Source: Aeromonas fluvialis
GTDB lineage: Bacteria; Pseudomonadota; Gammaproteobacteria; Enterobacterales; Aeromonadaceae
Direction of reading: 5' to 3'
NCBI RefSeq assembly: GCF_000819885.1
Contig: NZ_CDBO01000005.1
Coordinates: 32,093 to 96,092, forward strand
DNA: 64,000 nt
Shown here: piece by piece, positions 1-9,201 of the stretch
Layout of the letters: every line of letters begins with the position of its first letter
Position numbering within the stretch: position 1 is the first letter of the stretch
The notes under the pieces: model-generated
What the model was told of the DNA's origin: nothing
Seen by the model: the letters and a program-made list of their open reading frames with translations, nothing else
Database searches by the model: none
Translations under genes and position numbers: made by a program

Positions 1-649
1 TGCCATCCTTGTTGAGGTTGGTGACCAGGCGCACCATTTCACCGGCGGAGGCGTATTTCAGCTTGATGATGTCCACCTCCTGATCGCCGGCGCGGTCGAC
101 CCGGTTGACGACTTCCACCAGACGATTGACCACGGCGGCACGGCCTGTAATCAACAGTACGTTGGAAGGATCGTAATGGACCACGTTGCCGCCGCCAGCA
201 TTGTCGTTGAGCTGACGCAGCAGGGGGGCGAGTTCGCGCACCGAGACGTTGCGCACCGGCACTACCCGGGTCACCATTTCATCGCCCATGCCCGGGTTGT
301 TGCCATCCACCACCGGAATGGCGGAGGTCTTGGCATCCCGCGAACGCAGCACCTTGAGCACGCCGTTATCCATCGGCACCACGGCAAAACCGTAAACGTC
401 TAGCACACTCAGAAAGAACTGATAGTACTGATCCTCGTTGAGCAGGTCATAGCTGCGCACGTTGATCTTGCCGCGCACCGAGGGCTCGATGATGACGGTG
501 CGGTTGAGGTTCTTGCTCACTGTATTGATGAACTCTTCGATGTCGGCGTTCTTGAAGCTGGCCGAATACTCGGTGGCCCAGGCTGAACCTGCCATCATCA
601 GTGCCGCCGCCATGGCGGCCAGACGCCAGCCTTTTGCTTTAGTGCTCAT
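1..649 (-). CDS. exeD: Type II secretion outer-membrane secretin ExeD/GspD, N-terminal part
   Basis: The reading frame starts at the ATG at 649 and runs off the left edge, so about 216 codons are present. The first 25 residues form a signal peptide ending SAWA before TEYSAS. The mature start matches the N0 domain of GspD secretins (FKNADIEEFINTVS, then RTVIIEPSVRGKINV), followed by the first secretin N-domain (VLLITGRAAVVNRLVE). The C-terminal beta-barrel lies outside the window. In the family this protein forms the multimeric outer-membrane channel through which folded exoproteins leave the cell. It lies 22 bp downstream of exeC and is surely co-transcribed. The start is supported by the signal peptide. 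Confidence 0.95.
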   Translation of the reverse strand, partial: MSTKAKGWRLAAMAAALMMAGSAWATEYSASFKNADIEEFINTVSKNLNRTVIIEPSVRGKINVRSYDLLNEDQYYQFFLSVLDVYGFAVVPMDNGVLKVLRSRDAKTSAIPVVDGNNPGMGDEMVTRVVPVRNVSVRELAPLLRQLNDNAGGGNVVHYDPSNVLLITGRAAVVNRLVEVVNRVDRAGDQEVDIIKLKYASAGEMVRLVTNLNKDG

Positions 650-671
650 TCTTGGTACGACTCCAAAATCA

Positions 672-1544
672 TTATTCTGACAAGCGAACATAGACATCGA
701 ACTGTTCACCCTGCCGCTCGACGGTCACTGTCAATTCGGTAGCGCTGGCCAGCTGCTGCATGGCTTGCATGGCTTGCATGTTGTCACGCAGATCCAGTCC
801 GTTGATGCTGATAGCCAGATCATTGGCCTTCAGCCCGCTCTGGTTGAAGAGTTCCGGATTGCTGCCCGGGTTGAGGCGATAACCGGCCATCTGGCCATCC
901 ATTTGAACCGGTGAAATATTGAGGTAATCGGTGATCTTGGCCGGATCGGCCATCAGCTCGCCGCGCAGGGAGCCAAGGGGGGGAGCTTTTGCTGTTTGTG
1001 GCAGTGGCTTGCCATACTCCTCGCCATCCAGCATCAGGGTCTCGTCGCGGCCATCCCGCTCTATGATGACCCGATCCGGATAGACCTGTCGGATCCGACC
1101 CTGGGTGCCGATAATCATATCGCCGATCCCGTAGGAGTTCTGGGTGCCGGACATGGTGATGATGGCGATGGATTTGGCGGGATCCGAGCTCGCCAACACC
1201 CCGTTGAGCTGGGCATTGAGCTGGGTACGCGGGGCATTGGTGGCCAAGGTGGCGGCTTGGGTCTGCGTCTTGGGGATCGCCTTGCCAAACAGGGCCAAAC
1301 GGCTGAGCTCGCCCAGTTCAAGGCGTGGGGTGCTCTGGCTGTTGACCGCCACGATGGACGGTTGCCACGGCTGGCTGGTTTGCGGGCTGGCCAGGGTGAA
1401 CAGACGCCAGGTAAGGGCCGCGCTCTGCTGGGCCAACATAATCAGCAGCGCCAGAAAGGCCAGCTGGGTGACTCTGGTCATGGGCAGCCGCCGGCACTGG
1501 GCCAGTAGCAGGGTCAAGATGTCATCCCTGAATCGTAGCGTCAT
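672..1544 (-). CDS. exeC: Type II secretion inner-membrane protein ExeC/GspC
   Basis: A 290-residue protein when started at the ATG at 1544 (MTLRFRDDIL). The open frame extends 33 codons further upstream, but those codons do not look like GspC. One membrane helix lies near residues 25-45. A homology-region domain follows (about 100-180), and a PDZ-like C-terminal domain begins at YLNISPVQ and includes LNPGSNPELFNQSGL. GspC links the inner-membrane platform to the secretin and helps recruit substrates. It is the first gene of the exeC-exeD run here. The 227-bp gap before it, after the exeB stop, probably carries its own promoter, though I could not single one out. Confidence 0.93.
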   Translation of the reverse strand: MTLRFRDDILTLLLAQCRRLPMTRVTQLAFLALLIMLAQQSAALTWRLFTLASPQTSQPWQPSIVAVNSQSTPRLELGELSRLALFGKAIPKTQTQAATLATNAPRTQLNAQLNGVLASSDPAKSIAIITMSGTQNSYGIGDMIIGTQGRIRQVYPDRVIIERDGRDETLMLDGEEYGKPLPQTAKAPPLGSLRGELMADPAKITDYLNISPVQMDGQMAGYRLNPGSNPELFNQSGLKANDLAISINGLDLRDNMQAMQAMQQLASATELTVTVERQGEQFDVYVRLSE

Positions 1545-1771
1545 ATTAATCAACAAATTCCAGGCTCTGGGGCGGCTGCGTATTGTGTACGGCTGTTTGC
1601 CGTGACACAACGGGTCCGGGCACTCCAATGCGCAAAAATGCATATTTCATCACATCTGGACTGAATGAGTGCTGACAAAAGTAGTCGCCCTCAGTTGCGG
1701 TACTGGTCATAACCGCACTGTGTGGTGATTGTTTATGCGGCATCCGACAGTGCAGCCTTGCCGGTGATGGC

Positions 1772-2464
1772 TCACGGGGTCCAATCCTGCAATGCCTTGA
1801 GGGTCACGCTCTGGCCGGCCACCTGCAGCACTATGTACTGCTGATCGATGGTGGCGAGCACGACCCCCGGCGCTATCTCGCTGCCCTCCCGGTATTCGCG
1901 GCCATTGAGCACCACGGCACGCTTGGCGGGATTGGAGGAGAACACATGAGAGCCATAGCTGAACGCGGGCACCTGCTGGCGCACCGACTGCGGCGCCGCT
2001 GCCAACGCCATCAACTGGGCCGGTTGCACGTTCTGGTTGGCCGGGTTGGGCAGCTCCTGCAACGGGGTTTCATTAAGCGCCCGCATCAGCTGCTCGGCCA
2101 GACTCAGCGAGGGGAATTTTCCCTGGCTGGCCCCTTCGTTTCTGGCGACTGCCTTGGTTTGCACCACAGGCTCCGGCAGGGGAGGGGGCAGGGGGCGAGT
2201 CACCATCGCCTTGGGCTCGACCCGCACGAAGGGCGGGGTGATCACCTCTTTCACCTCCACCTTCTCCTCGAGGGGGCGCAGGTGGATCAGGTGCCAGCCA
2301 TAGTTGGCGCCCGCCCCCAGCAGCAGGGCAAGGGGGGCCAGCAGCCAGCCGATGCGGCGGGGGCTGCGCTCCTCTTCCCGGGGCATGGGCAAGCCCATGG
2401 CCGGAATATGGGCAGATAGCGGCGGTTGCTGAGCGCGGCGCAGCGCCTTGAGCAGGGTAGACAT
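1772..2464 (-). CDS. exeB: Type II secretion protein ExeB/GspB
   Basis: A 230-residue bitopic inner-membrane protein. It has a short cytoplasmic N-terminus (MSTLLKALRRAQQ), one membrane helix near residues 39-58, a proline-rich periplasmic linker (RPLPPPLPEPV) and a C-terminal GspB domain at about 168-228 (YGSHVFSSNPAKRAVVLNG). Its start codon overlaps the exeA stop as TGATG, so the two are translationally coupled. In Aeromonas ExeA and ExeB form a complex that assembles the ExeD secretin in the outer membrane. The gene order and overlap here fit that partnership. Confidence 0.92.
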   Translation of the reverse strand: MSTLLKALRRAQQPPLSAHIPAMGLPMPREEERSPRRIGWLLAPLALLLGAGANYGWHLIHLRPLEEKVEVKEVITPPFVRVEPKAMVTRPLPPPLPEPVVQTKAVARNEGASQGKFPSLSLAEQLMRALNETPLQELPNPANQNVQPAQLMALAAAPQSVRQQVPAFSYGSHVFSSNPAKRAVVLNGREYREGSEIAPGVVLATIDQQYIVLQVAGQSVTLKALQDWTP

Positions 2465-4032
2465 CAGGAGGCCTCCTCCAGTCTGGGCATGGGTTCACCG
2501 GAGAGGGCGTTGAGGCGCAGCAGGGTATTGCTGCCCGCGATGCCATCCGGGGTGAGCCCCTGATCCCGCTGGAACTGTTGCAACTTGTGCTTGAGCTCGC
2601 CATCGAAGCGGCGCACCTTGCGCTCGGGTTGCTGCAGCGCACGGCTGAGGGCGTTGTCGAGCCACTGGATCTGGGTCTGGCCAGCGTTGCTGGCGATCAG
2701 GTTGACGCCCCCCTTGGGCATACGCCATAGCAGGGTGTAGCTGCCGCCCCAGTTGTCGCTGAGCCACTGACGATCAACCTGCCAGCTCTGGTCGCCGATC
2801 ATCAAGCTGGCCTTGCCCGGCCCCAGATTGACCAGGGTCGCGTAATAGAGGCTGCCAGTCTGGTCAGTGAGCGTGATCATGGCGGGATGCTGCAGGGCGC
2901 GCAGCTCGTCGAGGCTCGCCTCGCCTTCCTGACAGCGCAGGCCGGCGCGAGGGGCATTGTCGCAGGTCGCCTCGAACGGTTCCGGTTCATAACCCCAGAC
3001 CCGATAGAGATTTTGCATAGCGCTGTCGGGGTCGATAGCCTGATTGATCGCCTCGGTTAGCTGCTCCTGCTGCTCGGCGGTCTCGTCGATGGTGACCGGC
3101 ACCTCGACCTTGACCACAGGACGCTCCGGGAAGATGCCAAAGAGCTGCCAGCCCCACCAGCCTGCGACCACCAGCAGGGCGCCCGCCAGCGTCACCATCA
3201 GACCGGAGGCCCAGCTTCCTTCGTCCCGAACGCCATTGACCTCGAAGGCAGCCTGGCTGATATCGCTGTGGACAATTTTGTAGCTGCCACGGGCGAAGGC
3301 GGCGATCAGGGCGCGATCACAGATAAGGTTGATCAGGCGGGGAATACCGCCGCTCAGACGGTGGAGTGTCTTGATGGCGCGCGGGGTAAAGATGGGTTGC
3401 ACGCAGCCGGCGACCTGCAGGCGAAAACGGACATAGGCATCGACGTCGCTGTGGGAGAGCGGCAGCAGGTGGTAGCGGGCGGTAATGCGCTGGGCCAGCT
3501 GACGCAGCAGCGGTTGGCGCAGCATCTGTTGCAGCTCGGGTTGGCCGATCAGCACCACCTGCAGCAGTTTTCGTTCGTCGGTCTCGAGGTTGGTGAGCAG
3601 ACGCAACTGCTCCAGCACCCCCGGCAGCAGGTGCTGCGCCTCATCCACCAGTACCACGCTGCGCTTGCCTGCCGCCAGGTTGGCCAGCAGGTGATCGCGG
3701 ATCAGGTCGAACAGCTGCTTGAGCCCGGCATCATTGGCATAGGCGAGTTGAAACTCGTCACAGATGGCCGCCAGCAGATCCCGTTCGGTTAGCGAGGGGT
3801 TGAGGATGTAGGCGATCTCGGTCTCGGCGGGCAGCTGTTGCAGCAGGCAGCGGGAGACAGTGGTCTTGCCGGTGCCCACTTCGCCGGTCAGCAGCACAAA
3901 GCCACCGCCATCCTGCAATCCATAGTTGAGATGAGCAAGGGCCTCGCCGTGGCGCTCACTCATATAGAGATATTTGGGATTGGGCGAGATGGAAAACGGG
4001 TGTTCCGAGAGGCCGAAGAACTGTGTGTACAT
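2464..4032 (-). CDS. exeA: Type II secretion ATPase/peptidoglycan-binding protein ExeA/GspA
   Basis: Starting at the ATG at 4032 gives 522 residues beginning MYTQFFGLSEHPF, the conserved GspA opening. An in-frame ATG pair at 4110-4113 would add 27 residues and cannot be excluded, since neither start has a clear ribosome binding site. An AAA ATPase domain carries Walker A GEVGTGKTT (residues 50-58) and Walker B VVLVDEAQ (about 126-133). A single membrane helix lies near 277-300. A C-terminal peptidoglycan-binding repeat lies near 480-515 (FQRDQGLTPDGIAG). In the family ATP hydrolysis and peptidoglycan binding drive passage of secretin subunits across the cell wall. Confidence 0.93.
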   Translation of the reverse strand: MYTQFFGLSEHPFSISPNPKYLYMSERHGEALAHLNYGLQDGGGFVLLTGEVGTGKTTVSRCLLQQLPAETEIAYILNPSLTERDLLAAICDEFQLAYANDAGLKQLFDLIRDHLLANLAAGKRSVVLVDEAQHLLPGVLEQLRLLTNLETDERKLLQVVLIGQPELQQMLRQPLLRQLAQRITARYHLLPLSHSDVDAYVRFRLQVAGCVQPIFTPRAIKTLHRLSGGIPRLINLICDRALIAAFARGSYKIVHSDISQAAFEVNGVRDEGSWASGLMVTLAGALLVVAGWWGWQLFGIFPERPVVKVEVPVTIDETAEQQEQLTEAINQAIDPDSAMQNLYRVWGYEPEPFEATCDNAPRAGLRCQEGEASLDELRALQHPAMITLTDQTGSLYYATLVNLGPGKASLMIGDQSWQVDRQWLSDNWGGSYTLLWRMPKGGVNLIASNAGQTQIQWLDNALSRALQQPERKVRRFDGELKHKLQQFQRDQGLTPDGIAGSNTLLRLNALSGEPMPRLEEAS

Positions 4033-4333
4033 GAGGGTATTCTTTTGTAGCCGGAAACAGATGAAAAATGTCTTCGGATGATAGCAAACCTCGCTTTCAT
4101 TGGAAGCCATCATTGGTCAAGGAGGGCAAATTGCAGACTTTCCCTGTCATCTTGTGATCCCGGTTGCGTCATCGGCATGAACCTGGATCACAAAATGAAA
4201 AAAAACATCTGTAAATAAAGGGAGATATCAATATCGCAGCCGCGTGGCCAAGGCCTGATGTGTGCTTCTGAACTGGTTATTTTCAGACCTGTTCGCACAC
4301 CTGTGCTGGCCCGGGTCGTCGCCTCAGATCTCG

Positions 4334-5806
4334 CTACCGGGTGGTCGGGTTATTCTCTGGCTGGTGGTTATCCTGAAACTGCGCGGCAATCTCCCTGAAC
4401 TGCGCCTCGCAGGCGATAAAAGCCGCGACGATGCCGGGATCAAAATGGCTGCCGCTCCCCTTCACGATGAGCTCCTTCGCCTTCTCATGGTTGAAGGCGG
4501 GTTTGTAGACCCGCTTCGAGATGAGGGCATCATAGACATCCGCTACCGCCATCAAGCGCCCGGAGAGGGGAATAGCCTCAGCGACCAGCCCGGTCGGATA
4601 GCCGCTGCCATCCCACTTCTCGTGGTGAGCGAGGGAGATCTCCCTGGCCAGCCGCAGGAAGGAGTTGGAACCCAGCTGCGCTTCGGCGTTCGCCAGCGCA
4701 TCGGCGCCGATCTGCGGGTGGCGCTTCATGATGGCGAACTCCTCGTCGGTCAGCTTGCCCGGTTTGAGCAGGATAGCATCGGGAATGCCCACCTTGCCTA
4801 CATCGTGCAGGGGGGCTGACTTGAACAGCAGATCGATGGTGGCGTCGTCCAGCGGGTAGCGGGCCTGTTCGTGGCGGCTCAGGTATTCGGCCAGCACCTT
4901 GATGTAGTGTTGGGTACGGATGATGTGGGCGCCGGTCTCGTTGTCCCGGGTCTCCGCCAGGGAGGCGAGGCCGAGGATGGCTACGTCCCGGGTCAGGTGT
5001 AGCTCGTCATGGCGCGCTTTCAGCTCCCCGATCATCTGATTGGTGCTGGCGGCAATCAGGCCAAATTCATCATCCCGGGTGACCGGCACCCGGGCATCGA
5101 AGTCACCGCATTGCACTCTGGCCATGGTGCGGGTCTGGTGCATCAGGGTCAGGGAGAGGTTGCGGCCATAGCCGTGAATGATCAGAGAGAGATAGCCGAA
5201 AGTCACCGCCATCACGAAGGCTATTTCCAGCAGTATGTAGTGCTGGGCTACGAGGTGCGGCAAGGTATCCCCGACCGTGATCAGCCACTCCAGATCCTTG
5301 TTGAGCAGCAGGAAGAAGACGGCTCCCAGCAGGGTGAGGGTCGCCAGGGTAAAGAGGGTGAACTTGCGTGAAACCGGCATCGCCAGCGGATGGCTCAGGG
5401 CGAAGGAGCCCTGCTGTTCCCGCTGTCGGGCACTGAGCCAGCCCCGGGCCAGGGTCAGATCGGCCGCCACCAGAAAGCCGAGGGTGGCCATCCCCAGCAG
5501 CACCTTGAGGTGACTCTCCAGCGGAAAGTCGTGGGCCAGGGCGTTGTAGCCCGAGAGCAGCAGTGCCCCCAGCAGGTAAAAGCCTACCTCCAGTCCGAAC
5601 CCATTCAGCCCGTTGCGCGGCAGGGGCCGCCTTGAGAGCAGCCCGTTGCGCACGGCGAACATGATGGCGAACGTCACCAGGGTCGGCCCCAGCAACTGGG
5701 GCAGGGTGAGACTCTCGAGAAACGGGCAGACCTGCCAGCCATAGAGACAAAATAGTGACAGGGTTACCCCGTAGTGCAGGGCGCAGCGTCCCGTGATCCT
5801 CTGCAT
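4334..5806 (-). CDS. Membrane HAMP/HD-GYP domain protein, likely c-di-GMP phosphodiesterase
   Basis: The ATG at 5806 is chosen because GGGTGGGA precedes it; another in-frame ATG lies at 5818. The longer open frame would run into the upstream gene. The 490-residue product has several membrane helices in its first 210 residues, a HAMP-like segment near 220-265 (ARVQCGDFDARVPVTRDDEFG) and a C-terminal HD-GYP domain. The metal-binding and signature residues are intact: HDVGKVGIPD (334-343) and HHEKWDGSGYP (394-404). Such proteins usually hydrolyse cyclic di-GMP, so activity is likely. It is the last gene of a run with the ketoacyl synthase 49 bp upstream. The 220 bp after it (4114-4333) is the exeA upstream region. 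Confidence 0.88.
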   Translation of the reverse strand: MQRITGRCALHYGVTLSLFCLYGWQVCPFLESLTLPQLLGPTLVTFAIMFAVRNGLLSRRPLPRNGLNGFGLEVGFYLLGALLLSGYNALAHDFPLESHLKVLLGMATLGFLVAADLTLARGWLSARQREQQGSFALSHPLAMPVSRKFTLFTLATLTLLGAVFFLLLNKDLEWLITVGDTLPHLVAQHYILLEIAFVMAVTFGYLSLIIHGYGRNLSLTLMHQTRTMARVQCGDFDARVPVTRDDEFGLIAASTNQMIGELKARHDELHLTRDVAILGLASLAETRDNETGAHIIRTQHYIKVLAEYLSRHEQARYPLDDATIDLLFKSAPLHDVGKVGIPDAILLKPGKLTDEEFAIMKRHPQIGADALANAEAQLGSNSFLRLAREISLAHHEKWDGSGYPTGLVAEAIPLSGRLMAVADVYDALISKRVYKPAFNHEKAKELIVKGSGSHFDPGIVAAFIACEAQFREIAAQFQDNHQPENNPTTR

Positions 5807-5855
5807 ATTCCCACCCATGTTGCTGGTTATTGTTATGTCGGCGGGAGGCCCGCCA

Positions 5856-6977
5856 CTAAAGGCGCCGTAGCAGCAGGCTACCGATGGAGTAGCCTGCGCC
5901 AAAGGAGCAAAGTACGCCGCGGGCCCCCGCAGGAAGGTCGCGATTGTACAGATGAAACGCGATGATGGAACCCGCCGAGCTGGTATTACCATAGCTATCA
6001 AGAATGACCGGCGCCTCCTGCTGGCTGGCATCGTGACCGAGCAGCTTGCGACCGATGAACTGGTTCATGGTGAGGTTGGCCTGATGGAGCCAGAGCCGGT
6101 TCAGGCTCTCGGCAGACCAGCCCTGCTCATCGAGCTGGCTGGCAATCTGGTCGCACACCATGGGCAGCACCTCCTTGAACACCTTGCGTCCCTGCTGGCG
6201 AAACAGCTTGTCATCGCCGTAGCGGGTGCGCGGGCTCAGCCGGTTCAAAAAGCCGAAGTTGTTGCGGATGTTGTTGGAATAGTCGGTTACCAGCTTGCTG
6301 GCTATCAGTAGCCAGGGGTTGGCTACCTTGCAACCGGCCTCCCGCTCCAGCAGCACCGCGGTGCAGGCATCACCGAAGATAAAGTGGCTGTCCCGATCGC
6401 GAAAGTTGAGGTGGCCCGAGCAGATCTCCGGGTTGACCACCAGTGCCAGTTTAGCGGTGCCAGCCGCCAGCATGTCGGCGGCTGTTTTGATGCCGAAGGT
6501 AGCGGACGAGCAGGCCACGTTCATGTCAAAGGCCATGCCGCTCGCTCCCAGATAGTGCTGCAGCTCGATGGCCAGCGCCGGATAGGGGCGCGGCATGTTG
6601 GAGGCGGCGACGATGATCAGGTCGATCTCCCCCGGCTCGCGGCCGGCGGCGATCAGCGCCTGCTCGGCGGCGGCCACCGCCATCTCCACCATGATGGAGG
6701 GCAACTCATCGGGACGCTCCACCATCAATGGCTGCATGATGTCGGGATCCAGCACACCGTCCTTGCTCACCAGATAACGGCTCTTGATGCCGGAGGCCTT
6801 CTCGATGAACTCGCAGCTCGAATGCTGCTTGGCGGGGAGCTGGCCGGCGTCGATGGCGGAGGCATTCTCCTCGTTGTAGAGATCCACATACTGGTTGAAG
6901 GCGGCCACCAGCGCTTCATTGCTGACGGCAAAGGGTGGGGTATAGAGGCCTGAGCCACTGATCACGATAGAGGTCAT
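5856..6977 (-). CDS. Beta-ketoacyl-ACP synthase III family protein
   Basis: A 373-residue thiolase-fold enzyme with the full KAS III triad: Cys156 in NVACSSATFG, His298 in WLHQANLTMNQ and Asn331 in SYGNTSSAGS. It condenses acyl groups with malonyl-type units in this family. It is longer than housekeeping FabH (about 317 residues) and has an insertion between strands near residues 30-95, which suggests a specialised acyl substrate rather than general fatty acid initiation. It sits between the VWA gene (55 bp upstream) and the HD-GYP gene (49 bp downstream), all minus strand, so co-transcription is likely. The exact substrate cannot be read from the sequence. Confidence 0.85.
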   Translation of the reverse strand: MTSIVISGSGLYTPPFAVSNEALVAAFNQYVDLYNEENASAIDAGQLPAKQHSSCEFIEKASGIKSRYLVSKDGVLDPDIMQPLMVERPDELPSIMVEMAVAAAEQALIAAGREPGEIDLIIVAASNMPRPYPALAIELQHYLGASGMAFDMNVACSSATFGIKTAADMLAAGTAKLALVVNPEICSGHLNFRDRDSHFIFGDACTAVLLEREAGCKVANPWLLIASKLVTDYSNNIRNNFGFLNRLSPRTRYGDDKLFRQQGRKVFKEVLPMVCDQIASQLDEQGWSAESLNRLWLHQANLTMNQFIGRKLLGHDASQQEAPVILDSYGNTSSAGSIIAFHLYNRDLPAGARGVLCSFGAGYSIGSLLLRRL

Positions 6978-7032
6978 CTTTGCTCCTCGCCGGGTGCGTT
7001 CCCGGCTTGTCGGTTTATTAGGGTTGAGAGGG

Positions 7033-8196
7033 TTACAACTGGTCGATCGCCGCAGCGAGACCCGCCAGAGTCAGCGGATGCATCCGCCCGCCAACCACGT
7101 CATTCATCAGCTTGATAGAGGGGTGCCAGAGCCACTCCCGCCGCGGGGTGGGGTTGATCCACACCAGTTTCGGAAAGTGTTGCTGCAAGCGGGTGAGCCA
7201 CACCTGACCCGACTCCTCGTTCCACTGCTCGACACTGCCGCCCGGCCAAGTGATCTCGTAGGGGCCCATGGTGGCATCCCCCACCAGCATCACCCGGTAG
7301 TCGCTGCCGTAGGTGCGCAGCAGCCGCAGGGTATCGAACCGCTCCTCAACGCGGCGGTTGTTGTCCTTCCAGACGAAGTCGTAGAGGCAGTTGTGAAAAT
7401 AGAAGTACTCCAGATGCTTGAACTCGTGGCGCAGGGCCGAGAAGAGGCGCTGCACCTCGGCCACGTGGGCATCCATGGAGCCGCCCACATCGAAAAAGAC
7501 CAACAGCTTGACTCCGTTGTGGCGCTCGGGCCTGAGCTTCACATCGAGCCACCCCTGCCGGGCAGAACTGCTTATGGTGTCGTCGAGATCCAGCTCCTCG
7601 GGATTGCCTTTGCGCACCCAGCGCCTGAGCTTGCGCAGTGCCAACTGGATGGCGCGCTGGCCAAGGGGGGAATCGTCGCTGAAGTTACGATAGTGACGGG
7701 CCTCCCACACCTTGACCGCCTTGCCGTGCTGCCCCTCTCCACCCATGCGCACCCCCTCGGGGTGAAAACCGCCGTGGCCGAACGGACTGCTGCCGCCGGT
7801 TCCTACCCACTTGTTGCCGCCAGCATGGCGCTCTTTCTGCTCGTTCAACCGCTGGTTGAGGGTTTCCAGCAGCTTGTCGAGTCCGCCGAGGGATTTGAGT
7901 AAAGCTTTCTCCTCTGGGCTCAACCGCCGTTCGAACTCCTTGCGCAGCCACTCCTCGGGCAGGCTCTCCGGCAACAGGGGGATGGCTTCCAGCCCCTCGT
8001 AGTACTCGGCGAAGGCGCGATCGAAGCGATCGTAGTGGGCTTCGTCTTTTACCAGCAGACAGCGGGAGAGCTGGTAAAACTCGTCCATATCGACAGCGAC
8101 CAGCCGGGCGGCCAGCGCGGCGTGCAAGTCCAGCAGCTCGCGCAGGCTGCAGGGGAGCTTGTGGCGGCGCAGGTGGGTAAAAAAGTCGATCAGCAT
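7033..8196 (-). CDS. CoxE-like VWA domain protein, partner of MoxR ATPase
   Basis: A 387-residue protein with an acidic/basic N-terminal half and a C-terminal von Willebrand A domain. The metal-site motif is DVGGS beginning at Asp236, rather than the canonical DxSxS; the Gly variant is common in the CoxE-like group. The gene lies 3 bp downstream of a MoxR-type ATPase, the usual pairing: in this family the AAA ATPase and VWA protein act together as a chaperone that inserts cofactors or remodels a target complex. No target is evident among the neighbours. Confidence 0.85.
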   Translation of the reverse strand: MLIDFFTHLRRHKLPCSLRELLDLHAALAARLVAVDMDEFYQLSRCLLVKDEAHYDRFDRAFAEYYEGLEAIPLLPESLPEEWLRKEFERRLSPEEKALLKSLGGLDKLLETLNQRLNEQKERHAGGNKWVGTGGSSPFGHGGFHPEGVRMGGEGQHGKAVKVWEARHYRNFSDDSPLGQRAIQLALRKLRRWVRKGNPEELDLDDTISSSARQGWLDVKLRPERHNGVKLLVFFDVGGSMDAHVAEVQRLFSALRHEFKHLEYFYFHNCLYDFVWKDNNRRVEERFDTLRLLRTYGSDYRVMLVGDATMGPYEITWPGGSVEQWNEESGQVWLTRLQQHFPKLVWINPTPRREWLWHPSIKLMNDVVGGRMHPLTLAGLAAAIDQL

Positions 8197-8199
8197 GAG

Positions 8200-9042
8200 T
8201 CAGCTGCCGCGCCGGGCCAAAAAGGCGAGCTTCTCGAAGAGATGCAGGTCCTGCTCGGTCTTGAGCAGGGCGCCATATAGCGCGGGCACCAGCTTGCCGG
8301 GTTCACGGGCGCGCATCGCCTCGGGGGCGATATCGTCGGCCAAGAGCAGGCGAATCCAGTCCAATAGTTCGGAGGTGGAGGGCTTCTTGCGCAGCCCCTC
8401 TACCTCGCGCAGCTCGAAGAAGAGCTCCATCGCTTCGCCAAGCAGGCTCTCCTTGAGGTCGGGGTAGTGGAGTTTGACGATGGCCTGCATCTCGGCCTTG
8501 TCGGGGAAGCGGATATAGTGGAAGAAACAGCGGCGCAGGAAGGCATCCGGCAGCTCTTTTTCGTTGTTGGAGGTGATGATGACCACCGGCCGCTGGCGGG
8601 CCTTGACTCGCTCGCCGGTCTCGTAGACGTCGAACTCCATCCGATCCAGCTCCAGCAGCAGATCGTTGGGAAATTCGATGTCGGCCTTGTCGATCTCGTC
8701 GATCAGCAGTACCGGTCGCTGCTCGGCGCTGAAAGCCTGCCACAGCTTTCCCTTACGAATGTAGTGGCTGATGTCGGCCACTCTGGGGTCGCCGAGCTGG
8801 GAGTCGCGCAGGCGGGCCACCGCATCATATTCGTAGAGCCCCTGCTGGGCCTTGGTGGTGGACTTGATATGCCAGGCAATGAGATCGCTGCCGAGGTGGT
8901 CGGCGACCGCTTCCGCCAGCACCGTCTTGCCAGTGCCCGGCTCCCCCTTGATCAGCAGCGGTTTTTCGAGGGTGATGGCGGCATTGACCGCCATCTTCAA
9001 TGCATCGGAGGCGAGATACTGGCTGCTTCCTGAAAATCCCAT
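8200..9042 (-). CDS. MoxR-family AAA ATPase
   Basis: A 280-residue ATPase with Walker A GEPGTGKT (residues 33-40), Walker B VLLIDEIDKAD, and a sensor stretch VIITSNNEKELPDAFLRRC. All are typical of the MoxR branch of AAA+ proteins. It is the first gene of the minus-strand run MoxR, VWA, KAS III, HD-GYP. The 159-bp gap between it and cysK is divergent and must hold both promoters. Confidence 0.9.
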   Translation of the reverse strand: MGFSGSSQYLASDALKMAVNAAITLEKPLLIKGEPGTGKTVLAEAVADHLGSDLIAWHIKSTTKAQQGLYEYDAVARLRDSQLGDPRVADISHYIRKGKLWQAFSAEQRPVLLIDEIDKADIEFPNDLLLELDRMEFDVYETGERVKARQRPVVIITSNNEKELPDAFLRRCFFHYIRFPDKAEMQAIVKLHYPDLKESLLGEAMELFFELREVEGLRKKPSTSELLDWIRLLLADDIAPEAMRAREPGKLVPALYGALLKTEQDLHLFEKLAFLARRGS

Positions 9043-9201
9043 AACGTCGGTTCCTTTGACGATTGGCGCCCGGAGTCAGGGGCCAGAGAGAATAAGCTCT
9101 ATATGTTGTAATGCCATATGGTTATAACGAATCGTCACTTCTCATTCAGAAACCACAGGGTAATCTTGTTTCATCGTCGTAACAAACACAGGGATAGCAC
9201 C

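Noticed and set aside
996..1508. 170-codon plus-strand frame
   Set aside because: Lies entirely opposite exeC, whose protein is recognisable; it is a GC-rich shadow frame. Many similar long shadows occur opposite sbcC, mscK, ptsI and pykF.
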